Positions 37,080-48,548 of a stretch of DNA of 64,000 bases are shown here, piece by piece (position 1 is the stretch's first letter; every line of letters starts with the position of its first letter). The DNA lies in NCBI RefSeq assembly GCF_000003855.2, contig NW_003101681.1, forward strand, positions 6,738,773-6,802,772, in the 5' to 3' direction. The translations under genes were made by a program, and so were the position numbers. The notes beneath the pieces are model-generated. The model worked only from the letters and a program-made list of their open reading frames with translations, did not search any database and was not told the origin of the DNA. This stretch comes from Blastomyces gilchristii SLH14081. Lineage: Eukaryota > Ascomycota > Eurotiomycetes > Onygenales > Ajellomycetaceae.

Positions 37080-40000
37080 AAGTTATATCTCAGCTTCTGC
37101 AGATGTCTTATCTATCTGAATGATTTTCAAATGAACTTATTCATCTTATCAGAATACTCTTGTCACTGAACCTTGAATCAGAGCTTGTGATCTCACTTCT
37201 CTGAGTTAATAATCTCTTTAATCTGATATTCTCTTTCACTCTCTAGTGCTTCATGAACAGAGTGATGAGTCACAGAATTCTCTTCTAGAAATTTCTTATA
37301 TTCACAGAGTAAAGAGATATGAAAAATATTATACATCTACAACTCAGATAGCAGTTTTAATCTGTAGAACTGTAAGCTAACTTTCTTCACAATCTTATAA
37401 GACTCTGTTTATAAGAGATTCAGCTTCTTACTAGATCTCTGTGTGATGATGTTTTCTAGACTCAGTCAGACTCTATCATCTTTCTTGAAACTCTTTGTAA
37501 TATGCTTAGAGTTATAGTATCTCTTCTAATACTCTTAGGCCTTTCTCAAGAATTTATAGGCTTTCTTCTGAATCTTCTGAATTCTCTCAGCCTGTTCACA
37601 GGCATCACCACACTCTATAGTATACTCTTGCAGGTTCATCAAGATCATCTGTGAATGAGTCTCAGTGAGTATCTCAAAGAGAGTTTTATCTGTGCTGACA
37701 TGCTTTAAGTTGTTGTATATAAACTCTGTGAGTAATAATCAATGCACTCAGTTATTCTGATTGTAATTGATAAAGCATTATAGATACTATTCTAATATAC
37801 TCATTAAGTATTCTGTCTGATCATCTGTCTGTTGATAAAAAGCTGTGCTTAGATCTTGTAAGATCTTCAGTATAGTTATCAGATCAGATCAGAACTCTTC
37901 TGTGAAGATTGATTCTCTGTCTGAGATAATATTCACAGATAACTCATACAACTGAATCACATTGCAGATAAAGATATGAGTTAAATTCTTTGACTTTAAG
38001 TTCTTGCAGATGAGTATAAAGTATGTTATCTTGATAAAGTAATTCACTATCATCAGCACACTGTCAAAGCAGGCATCATATATATTCTTACTTTCAGAGA
38101 GACTTATAAGAGTATTTATTCCTAGCTATTCTCAAGGTTTCTGTGAGATGAGTAGAGAAGTAAGTTCTTTATATAATCTGAACTGTACTATTCACAAACC
38201 CTGATAAACAGTATAAGAATTCACTATCTTCTTCACAAGTTCTTGCATCTTCAGTCAGAAGTATTTTCTTATGAGTAACTCATGAGTTCTAGTATCTGTA
38301 AAATGACTTACTAGAGAAGAGTCATGATATCTTTTAATGAGTTCTATACATAGAAACTTATTCACAGGTATATAAATCTGATTCTCTCTTTACAAGAGAT
38401 TATTTAAGTCTCTTTAATTCTTTATTTCTGCAGAGTTGATTCCTGCTGTGAGTAGTTTCTGAATATACTGAGTATATTCATTCTTCAGTTATAGTTCAGA
38501 CAATCTGAATAGAAGATCTTATAAAAACTTATACTCTGTTTTCTCTTGCATCAGGTCTTCTACAGTACTTCTCAAAGTCTGCAAACTCTTCAGATTATAG
38601 ATACTCTCTTCAAGAATTCTTACAGAGATTCTCAGAGTATTAACTCTCAGTGTTATAGAGAGTAGTTACACAGGCTTCTTCTCTCTCTTTTCTCTCTTCT
38701 CTTACAGAGAATTGAGAGACTCTTCAGTCAATCTCTTTGTAACACTCAGTCTGAGCATTCTGTGAAGCTTTTCTGCCTTCTCTAGTCTCTCTGTGTCTGT
38801 TATTCTGATCTTCTTAACATAGTCTGATCTGTGAGAGAGTTCATCTGCTGAGTTCTTAGTTCTCTTGATATATTCTATTTTGAATCAGAACTCACTCAGT
38901 CTCTGAGCTCAGTGAATCTGTCATTATAAGAGTTTCTTGATTGAAGTAAACTGTTACAAGCTGTCATGATCAGTTCTAATAATAATCACTGTTATAAGGT
39001 TCTTAAAGTAGTGATATCAGTGATGAAATCATTTCACTATTATAAGAAGCTTCTGATTATGAATATTATAGTTGATCTCTGCAGGTTGTATCTTCTGTGA
39101 GAAAAAGGCCACTGAAACCCAGTTTTCATTTGACTGTAGTTATGAGACTATTTCTGAAATTGTAAAGAAGAAAACATCTGTCTTTAATCTGATTAAGAGC
39201 AAGAGATCAAAGTGAAACAGCATCACTGTGTCTATAAATGTCTGTTTCAATCTTGTAAAGACTCTGTGAGCTTCTGAGATAAGAAAGTTCTCACAGTTCT
39301 TTCTTTTTAACAATCTTTTCATTCTTTATTCACAGAATGACTTCTTCTTGTTTTCATTCTTCAGCATGTCTGTAAGGGTCAAGAAGATTCTCATGAATAC
39401 AAAGATAAATCATCTATAGAAATTCACAAAGTTCAGAAAGATCTGAATCTCATGAATACTAGTTAGCTCTGATCATGATAGAATAGTCTTAACTTATAAA
39501 GATTTCATCTGAATATCATCTGCAGTGATTATATATTCTAGGAAATTAATTCAGCAGATACTGAAGTTGTACTTTATAAGCTTAATATACAGTTCTGTCT
39601 CATCTAAGGCCTTCAACACACTTCATACATGCTCAGTGTATTCTTTCTTCTTCATAAAGTACATCATCACATCATTCAGATATATTATCATGAAGATATT
39701 CAGATATGCATGAAGTATTTTATTGATGAAAGACTGGAATACTGCAGAAGTATTAGTCAGATCAAAAGACATTACTAGATATTCAAATAATTTCAGTGCA
39801 GTTCTAAAGACAGTCTTTTATTTATTCTCAGACTGTATTCACAGCTGTGTATATATATTAATCATATTCAGTTATGTGAATATGACAGCTTCTGTGAGAC
39901 AGTTGATCACATTCTTGATCAGAGATAGAGAATAGTGACTCTTTATTATCTTGAAGTTCAGATTGCAGTAGTCTACACATAATCTGAGATCTTCATTCTT

Positions 40001-40500
40001 CTTCTTCATAAATATTACAGAGGCTTCTGCAGAGGTCTGTGAAGATTAAATGAAGTCATTCTTCAGATTCTTCTTCACATAGGTCTGCAAGATCTCTGTC
40101 TTGTGATGAAAGAGCTTATAGATTGATTCTCAGAAGGATTTCTGCTCTTCTATCAAATCTATTATCAGATTCTTCTCACAGTGAGAGAAAAGCTCAGCTG
40201 CCTTTACTAAGCTGAACATCTCTGTGAGATCTCAGTATTTCTCTGATATCTGAAGCTCAGTTTTCATGACTGTGAGATTCTCAGACACTTGTAAAGTCAT
40301 TATATAGATGAGCTTGTCTTCTCTGATTAACTCTGCAGCATCAACTGATTCTATCTCTGTAAGTGAGTCTGTCAACACTGATCAGAAGTATAAATCTGAC
40401 TCACAGACAGCTATATATGAATTATGTCTTTGAAGTTATACAAGTCTTAAGTATATATCATCTGTGATGTCTGCAATAATCACAGTTTCTGCAAATCTTC
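37080..40500 (-). pseudogene. Element X pol remnant: RT, RNase H, integrase, chromodomain-like end
   Basis: RT catalytic box reads YLNDVMMYF near 39660-39690 (Asp to Asn). RNase H is clear at 39322-39140 (FTRLKQTFIDTVMLFHFDL, KTDVFFF) and continues with VAFFSQKIQPAEINYNIHNQ. Integrase covers about 38400-37700, with SDRESIFTEEF near 37920-37890 and TDDQTEYL near 37830-37800. Near 37180-37080 a sequence like FKVQWQEYSDKMNKF suggests the variant chromodomain of fungal gypsy elements. Stops throughout. Confidence 0.82.
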
Positions 40501-40799
40501 TTCAGATTTCAGAGAGATCTTGTAATTCAAAGATAACTCTTATAAGTCTCTCAGTTCTCAGATCTGAGTTCTCACACTCTGCTTATTATAAGAGCAGATT
40601 CTCAGTCTTCATCTTTCAGCTCATTCACTTCATGAGCTTCAGAGACATCACAGTGACCTGAGATTCTGAGTTCATCAATGCTTTTCATACTTGTGAGACA
40701 GCAGTATCACAGTATAGTCTCTCTTCATGAGCAAGCATTTTCATTGAGAGAGTAACAGATTCAGATGTCAGTTTTAAGACTCTTAAGAAGGCTGTTACT

Positions 40800-41943
40800 G
40801 ACTCTGTCTGTAACTTCTCAAATTCCTATTTTAATTTGTTCAGACAGTTTATATAAAGATGTTCTGATTTAGAACAGATAAAGCAGAGTTTCTTTTTCTT
40901 AATCTCTCTATTATATACTCTGTTTATAGAAGCTTGTGAAGCTCTCTCTTTCTACTCAGTAGTCAGATATGAATCTCTCTGTGTTTTATCATCTTTTTCT
41001 GATAAATCTGTTCTCTGTTGTTCTGACTCTTATAGAACTAGTTAATGATCTGCTCTTCACAGATCTGTGACTCTCACAGTGATCTGTAAGTGATGAATAA
41101 GAGTCATTAGTTTCTTCAGAGTCAAGAGCTTAGAGTCTTACTCAATGAGCTTGTTCTGCATATCTTTATTCAGTTTCTTTATAAATATCATCATTCAGGT
41201 CTTGTTTCAGAACTCTGTTTTCACAGATTTCAATTCACATCATAATTTCATGAAGCACTGTAAGTAGTCTTCATCAGATTTCTCATCTCTTTTTCTAATA
41301 TTAATGATCACAGTTCAGATGTTCTCTGTTTAACTCACAGAGTCTCTCAACTTATTCTCTAGATAGATCTTGAGAACAGATCAGCAGAATCTCTTATAAT
41401 CATTCTCTAGATAATTCAGTCAGTTCTTGACTTCAGTGTAATAGAGATCTGTTATCACATAAATAACAGCTTCTTCATCTTTCATGTCACATAGCTGAGC
41501 TTATGAGTCAATTTTAAATACAAACTTACAAAAGCTTTTATAGATTGTGATTCAATAGATGGCCTTAAGTGATCATAGCTTAAGAAAGTTTCTTTTCAAT
41601 TCACAGGTATTTCTGAAGATCATGTCTAGAAACTCAGTTTAAGAGTGTTTGCAGACAGTAAGCATTTCTTATAGAAAAATAGCTTGATTCTGCAGAAGAT
41701 GCTCAAGAATGTTCTTCACTGAAATTGATTTATTCATAAGTTCAGAGAGTTTCTCTATCTGAGATGTAGAGAATGATGTTCTGTAAGTGATTGATGAGTT
41801 CTCTGAGACTTCTTTTACAGAGATTATTCATGATTCAGGTGACTGCTTCTGAGTGCCTGTAGTAGAATTCACAGAGATGAGAGTATATAAGTTTCTAGTT
41901 CTTTCAGTTATAACAGGCAGTTGCTGACTGACTGAGCTTGAAA
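40800..41943 (-). pseudogene. Element X gag remnant
   Basis: Read on the - strand after the 5' LTR. A zinc knuckle survives intact near 40893-40835: C-F-I-C-S-K-S-E-H-L-Y-I-N-C, the CX2CX4HX4C pattern of retroelement nucleocapsids. The capsid part at 41100-41700 is AT-rich with several stops. Confidence 0.75.
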
Positions 41944-42201
41944 TGTAAGAATAAGTGCTCACAGGTGATTATTCAGGTGTTTGCAGCTTGACATGATATA
42001 TACTGTTAACTACTAGAAGTGTTCACAATAGAAAGATAAAATGTAGAGATCAAATGTATAATAGCATTCAAGCTGAGTTATGAATAGTATTCACAAACTT
42101 CAGTCTATATAGTTGTGTGTAGCCAAGGGCCGCTAGCCCTATTGATTACATGAGAGATAGAAATAGAGGTAAAGGATCCGCAAGGAGCGGGATTTCTTAC
42201 A
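41944..42201 (-). repeat. 5' LTR of element X
   Basis: 258 bp, equal in length to the other X LTR, with TG...CA ends and the duplication GTTGT following at 42202. Confidence 0.93.
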
Positions 42202-42330
42202 GTTGTAAAGTGAGTATAAGTAAGTATTTCATACTTATCTCTTTATATATTATAGAAAAATCAAATTTTTTATGTACATTTTATCAAAAATATTTGAATA
42301 CTCTGACTTATACAGCTCAGATCAATCTTC

Positions 42331-44290
42331 ATTTGAGAACTAGTGTGCTGCATAATTCGTCCTTGATCTTCTGCCAGCATGTGCGGAGTTTTTCTGTAGA
42401 TAGTATTTTCTTTTTTGCTCATTTTTTGCAGAGATGACCCTTAATAGGGGAGTGCTGAAAGCCTTGTGTCTTTCAAACTTGTAGTGATTCAACTTTTTGA
42501 GCATAGTAGACGATGAATTCGCGGTAATAGTCAAACAAACCTAGGGAAGTCTCTAGTGCTTGCAATGTGATAGGAAATGCTAACTGTCAGATTGCTTTAA
42601 CTTTGAAGTCATGAGTAGAAAGTTCTAGGTGGGATACTTTATGTCCTAGCAAGAAGACACTGAGATAGGCGAAATGACATTTGAAAATGAATAGAGTTAG
42701 GCCAGAGTTTTTGAGACAAGTTAGAGTAGCTTGTAGATCCTTCAGATGTTATTGAGAAGAGATGGAGAAAATCACTATATCATTAATATAGACAAGGAGT
42801 GAAGATCATAGAAATGATTGAAGTATTATCTTCATCATATGTTGAAAAAATCCAGGACTCAAAGCAAGGCTCATACTAGATACTTTTAGCTGTTTAAGGC
42901 CTCTATGTGAGGTAACAAATGCAGTTTTCCAGCAGTCCTGTTGTTTAATGAGAACTTGAAAGAAATCTTTGATAATGTCAAGGATAGAAAACATCACTGC
43001 ATGTCTGAGTGAGGATAAAATTGTGTTCTGACAGGGCAAGGAGTAGGCATTGAGTTGAAGCTTGATATTGATCTGTTGAAGGTTAATTACCACTCGCGGT
43101 TTGTCATTGCATCATACAATAAATGCCAGTGAAGCTGTGAGGGATGAGTGATGTAGAGAAACTTTTTCTATTCTCTTCTCACAACAGAGCTCATCTAGAA
43201 TGTTGTCCATGACTATGTGATCGCGGGCAGAGATATTGAACAGGCTTTGTTTGAGATCTTTTATATCAGTTTCATCAATGAAAGGAATGAGCATTTGGAA
43301 GTCCTTGACTTGACTGAGTGTGGGGGAAAAAAGCTTCTTAAGTTGAGAGAGCAGCTGAAAGATTTTTTGACAGTATTTGAGTTCAAACTCAGCAGAAATG
43401 TCTGAGCGAAAATCATCACTGTCTGAAGTGCAATTGAGCTGAAAGAGCAAGCTTGATAAGTTATCTGAGTCACTATCTGATATTGTTAATTTGATAGATG
43501 AATTGTTAATTTTTGAGAGAGATTTTGAAGAAGTTGAATTAGTGATTGAGATGGTTGTATAGGTGGTAACAGATGTGAAGTGAGATAAGAAATGAATGTG
43601 GCTGATTATAGATTGAGTGAGAAGCTTGACAGACAGTATTTCAAGATTTGCAACTGAGACAGAGTCAATTGTGAGATTTGTGATAATGTCTCTGACTGGG
43701 GTGATGCAAGCGCCTGATTGACAGATGCATGTGGGTTCTAAATATAGTCAATGCAATGAAGAGGCTGGAACAGCATGATGATGAACTGCAAGTAGAACTT
43801 CATGACCTGGTGGTATTGTTATGATATGAGCAGTTTGTACTGGAATCTTTCACGAGCGAGGTACAGAGAGACGGGGGGGGGAAGATCTCATGATTGATAT
43901 GATGATGAGTGCATCATCTATGTTAAATTGAATAGAATCTGAATAGCTGAGGTGGATTTTCATGTTCATTTCTCTCATGATATCAATGCTGATTATCATT
44001 TGAGATGAAAGAGTCTCAACTACATGGAAAATGGCGTAGATCAGTGAGTGTGAGGTCACAGAAGAATTCTGATATGATTGATCATATTGAATGAGAATGA
44101 TAATGTACTTGGTTGACAAGACTGATTTGTCTGATATTCTGTGAATGAAAATTTTGATATCATTAGAATTAGGATTAAGTGATGAAGCTGGGAATCATGT
44201 GATAAGCAGCTGCTTGTCAATCAAGAATAAGCCAGAGCCTGTATCTTGAATTGATGAAAAACATAACTCATGTTCATCTAACATAATAGC
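42331..44290 (-). pseudogene. Element Y protease and truncated reverse transcriptase
   Basis: On the - strand: a retroviral-type protease with QDTGSGLFLIDKQL near 44260-44215 (catalytic DTGS), then IDIMREMNMKI near 43990-43950. RT begins near 43450; SLPCQNTILSSLRHAVMFSI and KTAFVTSHRGL are at 43093-42880, the catalytic box YINDIVIFS (first Asp to Asn) near 42800-42770, and LGLFDYYREFI near 42540-42510. The frame ends in the first helix of RNase H at 42331. Fewer stops than in W, X or Z, and CpG steps persist, so the mutation load is lighter. Confidence 0.85.
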
Positions 44291-46300
44291 AGCAAGAGAG
44301 TGAGTAGAAGAATGAGAAAACTCCAGCATGTAATACACATTAAATGAATTAATATCTGGATTTGAAAGAATATTGAGTGCATTGACAAAGGAAAAATGAT
44401 GTTTAAGATCAATTAATTGTTTTTTGATTCTGATGTCACTTCATCAGCAGACAGGCTTTCATCAGAGATATCAGAGATCAATGTAGATTTCTTATTTTTC
44501 TGCATCAAGTCATTATTTTCTGAGACTGCATGATAGGTTTGATTGTTGCAGAGTTTAGACCAGATGCCTTGTCAATTTCTATAGTTGAGGTCTCAACAGT
44601 GACTGTTCTGATTGTTGAATCTAGCTGCTGACTGCTACAACTGATTATAAGCCTTAGTCAGCTTAGCTCTATCAGAGGTCTGAAGAGAATCTGAAGCATT
44701 AGATGTTCTGAACTTGATATCATATTTGAGATTGACTTCCTTGTTTTCATAGAACCTGGAAGATGACCGGGGAGCCTGTCATTGCAGAGATCACAGTTTG
44801 AAACTGATGACTTCTTGATTCTTAACTTTTCAACAAAATTCATTGAGTGAGGGAAAATCATCTGCAAATTCATCTATAAGACAGGTTACTTACAGCTGTG
44901 CTTCAAGACCATCATAAAGATGCTGAACTAACTGGATTTGATTGTTAATCCCAGCTTCACACAGAAGAGTGATTTTGCGGGTTAAATAGAATGAAATTGA
45001 AAGCATGTGCCTGGTGACAAAACAGTAGCACAGATGTAGTACTTCTTACATTACTTATTATCATGATCTTCTGAATTGCTTAAGCAGTTCAGTTTCTCAA
45101 AGATACATGCTATCATTCATTTCTTGAACTGTACCTGATTCTAAATCTATAAGCCATTCAAGAGCTTTCTCATGAAGGCATTGAGAGAGAACCATGAGCA
45201 CTGCTTGTTCACTGTATATGTTTGCAATTTATTGAAAGTGAAGAATGAATGTGCAGACTTCAGTTTTCTCAGAGTTGAATATTATAATATCTTCTGATTT
45301 AAGTCTAACAGAATAGTGTTCTTCATGGTGCTGATTGTCTCTAGCTGAGATTTGTCAGTGAGAGTGATAACTCTTGTGACACTGATAGCATGTGAGGTGT
45401 TCATTACAGTGATGTCTTTCTTCATCTGATGAAGAACTGAATGAAGAGAATGACTCACTAGAAGAGAGTTGAATATTGTGAGATTTACACAGCAGTTCTT
45501 GTGTAGTGTTTCTGATGACATAATTTTCATATTTCTCAACCTGATGATGCTCAGAATTATTTATACTGTGATTCATATTCTGATATTCTTGTGTTCAAGC
45601 CTGAGTGTTCAGAGAATTGATGAGATGTGTAAATAGCATATGAGAATTAATGTTGATATCAGGTGCTCAATGAGTGACATTGAAATTGAGATGAAAGAAG
45701 GTCTTTTGAACTCAGTTGTTAGCAGTTGAATACATTAAGACTATCATAAATTGCTGAGACTTGTCTGATTAAGTGTTAAGATCATCTGAAATCTTGTTCA
45801 CTGATCTGAAACCTGGTTGCATATTATCATGATTGAAAAACAGAGAATCTAGTCACTGCATTCAGAGAGTCTCTTATTGATAGTCATTATCTGAGTCAAA
45901 TGACATAGGCTTGTTATCAGCTTGATTTGAACCTCTACAGAATTTAACAACTCAGTCAGTAAATCAGCTGATAGATCTATGAGATGTTATTAAGCTTTTG
46001 AATTGTTCTCTTACTCTTGTCAGAGTGATGATTCTGAATGAGTTTTCTTTCAGAGTGAATATGGCCTTGACTCACTTGAAGTCAGTAACAGAGGCTATGC
46101 CTATGAGTTGTTATAGTTTTTTATTCTTAAAGAACATATGATATAGCAGCATGAAAGCAGCATCAATTTTGAACTGTGTCTTTGAATAGGCTGAGAAGAC
46201 AGATTGAGCTTGTTTACTCTTACTTACTGTAGAAAAGATCTCATCTGACAAGTCTATGAAAGATTTCAAACTGCTTATAACAGAAAAAGAAGAGAAGAAT
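44291..46300 (-). pseudogene. Element Y gag remnant
   Basis: Gag region upstream of the protease on the - strand. Near 45400-45355 stands CYQCHKSYHSH, the first three ligands of a CX2CX4HX4C knuckle with the last Cys lost. Ser-rich and acidic stretches (SSSESFSSFSSSSDEE) precede it near 45470-45420. Capsid sequence further upstream is broken by stops. Confidence 0.65.
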
Positions 46301-46802
46301 GTGAAGTGACTTCTCTCTCAATTCTCTAACATTCTGTCAAGAGATGATTGATGTAGAGAAACTTTGTACTATTGACTAATAGAGATATTACAGATATTAA
46401 GTTGTTTTAAAGTGAGCTCTTCCTCGCAGAAGATGAATAACAGACAGAGAATTCCTGATTAAATTGACTTTTTTTAACAGTGAAAGCTAGATCTTGATGT
46501 CACAGTGATCAGTTTCAACAGGTTATTTCATATCAGTGAGCACTCAATCTTTTCACAGTGTTTACTACAAACTCTAGAGTGATCTTGTAATAACAGTTAC
46601 AGTAGTATCTTAACTAAGATGTTCTTAACTGAGATTATTATATAGATATACTATCATTATTACACTAGATCATCAGAAATATAAAAGATAATTAATTTCT
46701 CTAAGTAGAATAGTTAGAAGAAGAAAGAGAAAAGATTAGAAAAGATAAGCAGTTCTCAGAATATATAAATATACTGAGAGTTACACATATAACATGTTCA
46801 TA

Positions 46803-46829
46803 CGCGTATAAACGCGTGAATAACGCGTG
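46803..46829. promoter_or_regulatory. Three ACGCGT motifs in 27 bp
   Basis: ACGCGT occurs at about 46803, 46813 and 46824, just inside the 5' LTR of Y, in a tract where CpG is otherwise almost absent. ACGCGT is the MluI cell-cycle box bound by MBF (Mbp1/Swi6-type) factors in yeasts. Use of these copies by Y is inference only. Confidence 0.35.
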
Positions 46830-46841
46830 GTCGTGTATACA

Positions 46842-47458
46842 TGACAGAGTCAGAGTGACTGATGAGTAAGCTTCTATATAGAGACTCAGTGTCTGCTTAA
46901 CTAATTAATTATTTCTCTATTTCTTATATATTATTATATATTCAGATATCTTCTTAATAAATAATCATTTCTAATAAGAAGATAATGAACATTTTTCAAG
47001 TGTAAGAGATCTATACTAAATAGATAGATATAATATATAGATCTTATAATACAAAAGTGAAAAACATTAGAGAAGAAAAAAAGAGAAAGTACAGAAATCA
47101 GTGATTGAAGTGAATATTTATATATATACACAGTGAAGCTTCAGAACAGTAGAATAGAAATTCTGTATATATAATAAAGCTTTGAGACAGAAGAATAGAA
47201 ATTTTATAAGTTTTTCAGCTGAGAATTGATGACTGAGAATTGAAGCTTTCAGCAGAATCTATGAAGTGAAATGAAATAGTCTATATAATTGATCAGGCGC
47301 AGCCTGTCACATAGAGAGACTGTATAAGTTGCAAAGTGAGTATAAGTAAGTATTTCATACTTATCTCTTTATATATTATAGAAAAATCAAATTTTTTATG
47401 TACATTTTATCAAAAATATTTGAATACTCTGACTTATACAGCTCAGATCAATCTTCAA
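46842..47458 (-). repeat. 5' LTR of element Y
   Basis: 617 bp; on the - strand it starts TGAAGATTGATCTG and ends CTCTGTCA, giving TG...CA ends. It matches the X-split copy on the left base for base over long runs. Confidence 0.75.
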
Positions 47459-47685
47459 ATCTTCATTCTTTTGTTTATTCTGCTCTTTTCATACATTCTC
47501 TACAGTATTTACATTCTTTATACTTTTCTCTATATTCATTTTTGATCTCTGTGTTCATAGCATGCACTGCTAAATTCTCTGTAACATGATCTCATGTGAT
47601 GTCATGTGCATCTCTTTGAATTCAGATGGGATTGAACAGCTGGCTCTGCAGTCTGTATGGCTCTGATTAATCTGATAATGGTGAT
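47459..47685. other. Border sequence between isochore and gene island
   Basis: AT-rich at first, becoming mixed after about 47600. No gene or repeat recognised. Confidence 0.5.
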
Positions 47686-48010
47686 AGAGGTGATACGGGG
47701 TGGAAGAGAGTGGTAGGGGGGGAGAGTGATAGAGGCAGTAGAGAGGGTAGAGGGTGGAAGGGGTCGAAGGGGTCGAAGGAGTGATACGGGGTGGAAGAGG
47801 GTGGTAGGGGCAGAGGGTGGAAGGGGTGGTAGAGCGCGGTAGAGGGTGGTAGACGGTGGTAGAGGGAGAGGGTGGAAGGGGTGGAAGGGGTGGAAGGGGT
47901 GGAAGGGGTGGAAGGGGTGGTAGAGGTGATACGGTGTGGAAGAGGGTGGAAGGGGTGGTAAGAGGCGGGTAGGAGGTGGTCGGGGGAGGGTGGAAGTGGT
48001 AGAGGGGGCT
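47686..48010 (+). repeat. G-rich minisatellite (GTGGAAGGGG-like units)
   Basis: About 325 bp of 9-10-bp units such as GGTGGAAGG and GGTGGTAGA. Five to six near-perfect GTGGAAGGGG units run at about 47873-47922. The + strand is purine-rich and could form G-quadruplexes. Open frames across it give Pro/His/Leu repeats only. Confidence 0.92.
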
Positions 48011-48060
48011 GCGCAAGCAGCAAACCGAGCGTAAGCGAGCATTTGATGCTTGTTAATATT
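48011..48060 (+). repeat. Unmutated relative of part of the Y LTR
   Basis: CTGCGCAAGCAGC followed by AAACCGAGCGTAAGCGAGCATTT aligns with 47328-47362 (CTGTATAAGTTGC, then AAAGTGAGTATAAGTAAGTATTT). Most differences are C-to-T or G-to-A in the LTR copy. It is probably a fragment of the same family that escaped mutation. Confidence 0.6.
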
Positions 48061-48548
48061 ATATTCGGAGAAACTTCCTGTAGACTGAAAATCAAAAGGA
48101 GTTTTACCTGGTGTTACTCTAACTGACGACTAGGAACCAGTTACATTAATTAATTACATCAAGATGTAGTAAACTCCTGCCACCCCTTTTTGCTCAATGC
48201 AAGAAGAAGACCAATATTACACGCTTTTATTTATCATGTCCGAGTCATCGCCCCCGCGCTTTAAATGTGAACTAACCCAGTTGATTGGTCTAGTCGCAGA
48301 GCCCAAGTATAGCTCTTCTGTAGGCGATTTCGCAATCTTTTGTTAGCTTGATGTTGCCAATCTTCCATGAGAACTAGAAAACGCTAACTTACTTGTAGCG
48401 CCTGCACTCTATGCGCTGGATACTAGCCACAACACACAGTGACTTTGCAAGCATCACTGGTACAACGAAAGTTCTGTTAGCATCTGGCATTGACGTGTTT
48501 AAGGGCAGAAACCTTTCTGAGAAAATCATTTTTCTCTTTTGAAATTCC

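Larger units (their letters stand above)
34955..42201 (-). mobile_element. Gypsy element X, full-length Ty3/gypsy retrotransposon, RIP-degraded
   Basis: 7,247 bp on the - strand with two 258-bp LTRs, TGTAAGAA...TTCTTACA, and a perfect 5-bp duplication GTTGT (34950-34954 and 42202-42206). A purine tract AGAGAGAGAGGTA lies just before the 3' LTR on the - strand and confirms the orientation. Gag with zinc knuckle, RT, RNase H, integrase and a chromodomain-like end follow, then an open post-pol frame. All pol domains carry stops. It inserted in the 3' LTR of Y and is therefore younger than that LTR. Confidence 0.95.
34467..42330 (-). repeat. 3' LTR of Y, split by element X
   Basis: 34467-34954 plus 42202-42330 together match 46845-47458. 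The first bases of this copy (TTTCAGAG) differ from the other LTR (TGACAGAG), so its outer end is eroded or truncated. X interrupts it with the duplication GTTGT. Confidence 0.8.
34467..47458 (-). mobile_element. Gypsy element Y, internally deleted, with element X nested in its 3' LTR
   Basis: Ty3/gypsy relic on the - strand. The 5' LTR is at 46842-47458, then gag, protease and RT run leftwards to 42331, where the coding sequence stops at the start of RNase H (CWQKIKDELCSTLVL) and joins the 3' LTR directly. RNase H and integrase are absent. The 3' LTR is split by X (34467-34954 plus 42202-42330). No target duplication is visible around Y, and there is no purine tract beside the 3' LTR, as expected after a deletion that removed the region up to it. 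It is less mutated than W and X. Confidence 0.75.

Noticed and set aside
1..47458. Alternative genetic code with TGA = Trp
   Set aside because: TGA replaces TGG only in repeats. The three host genes use TGG for Trp and end in TAA or TGA, so mutation explains the pattern.
47570..48095. Three overlapping Pro/His-rich frames of 142-148 codons on the - strand
   Set aside because: They are translations of the minisatellite in all three frames; a repeat without stops looks open in every frame.
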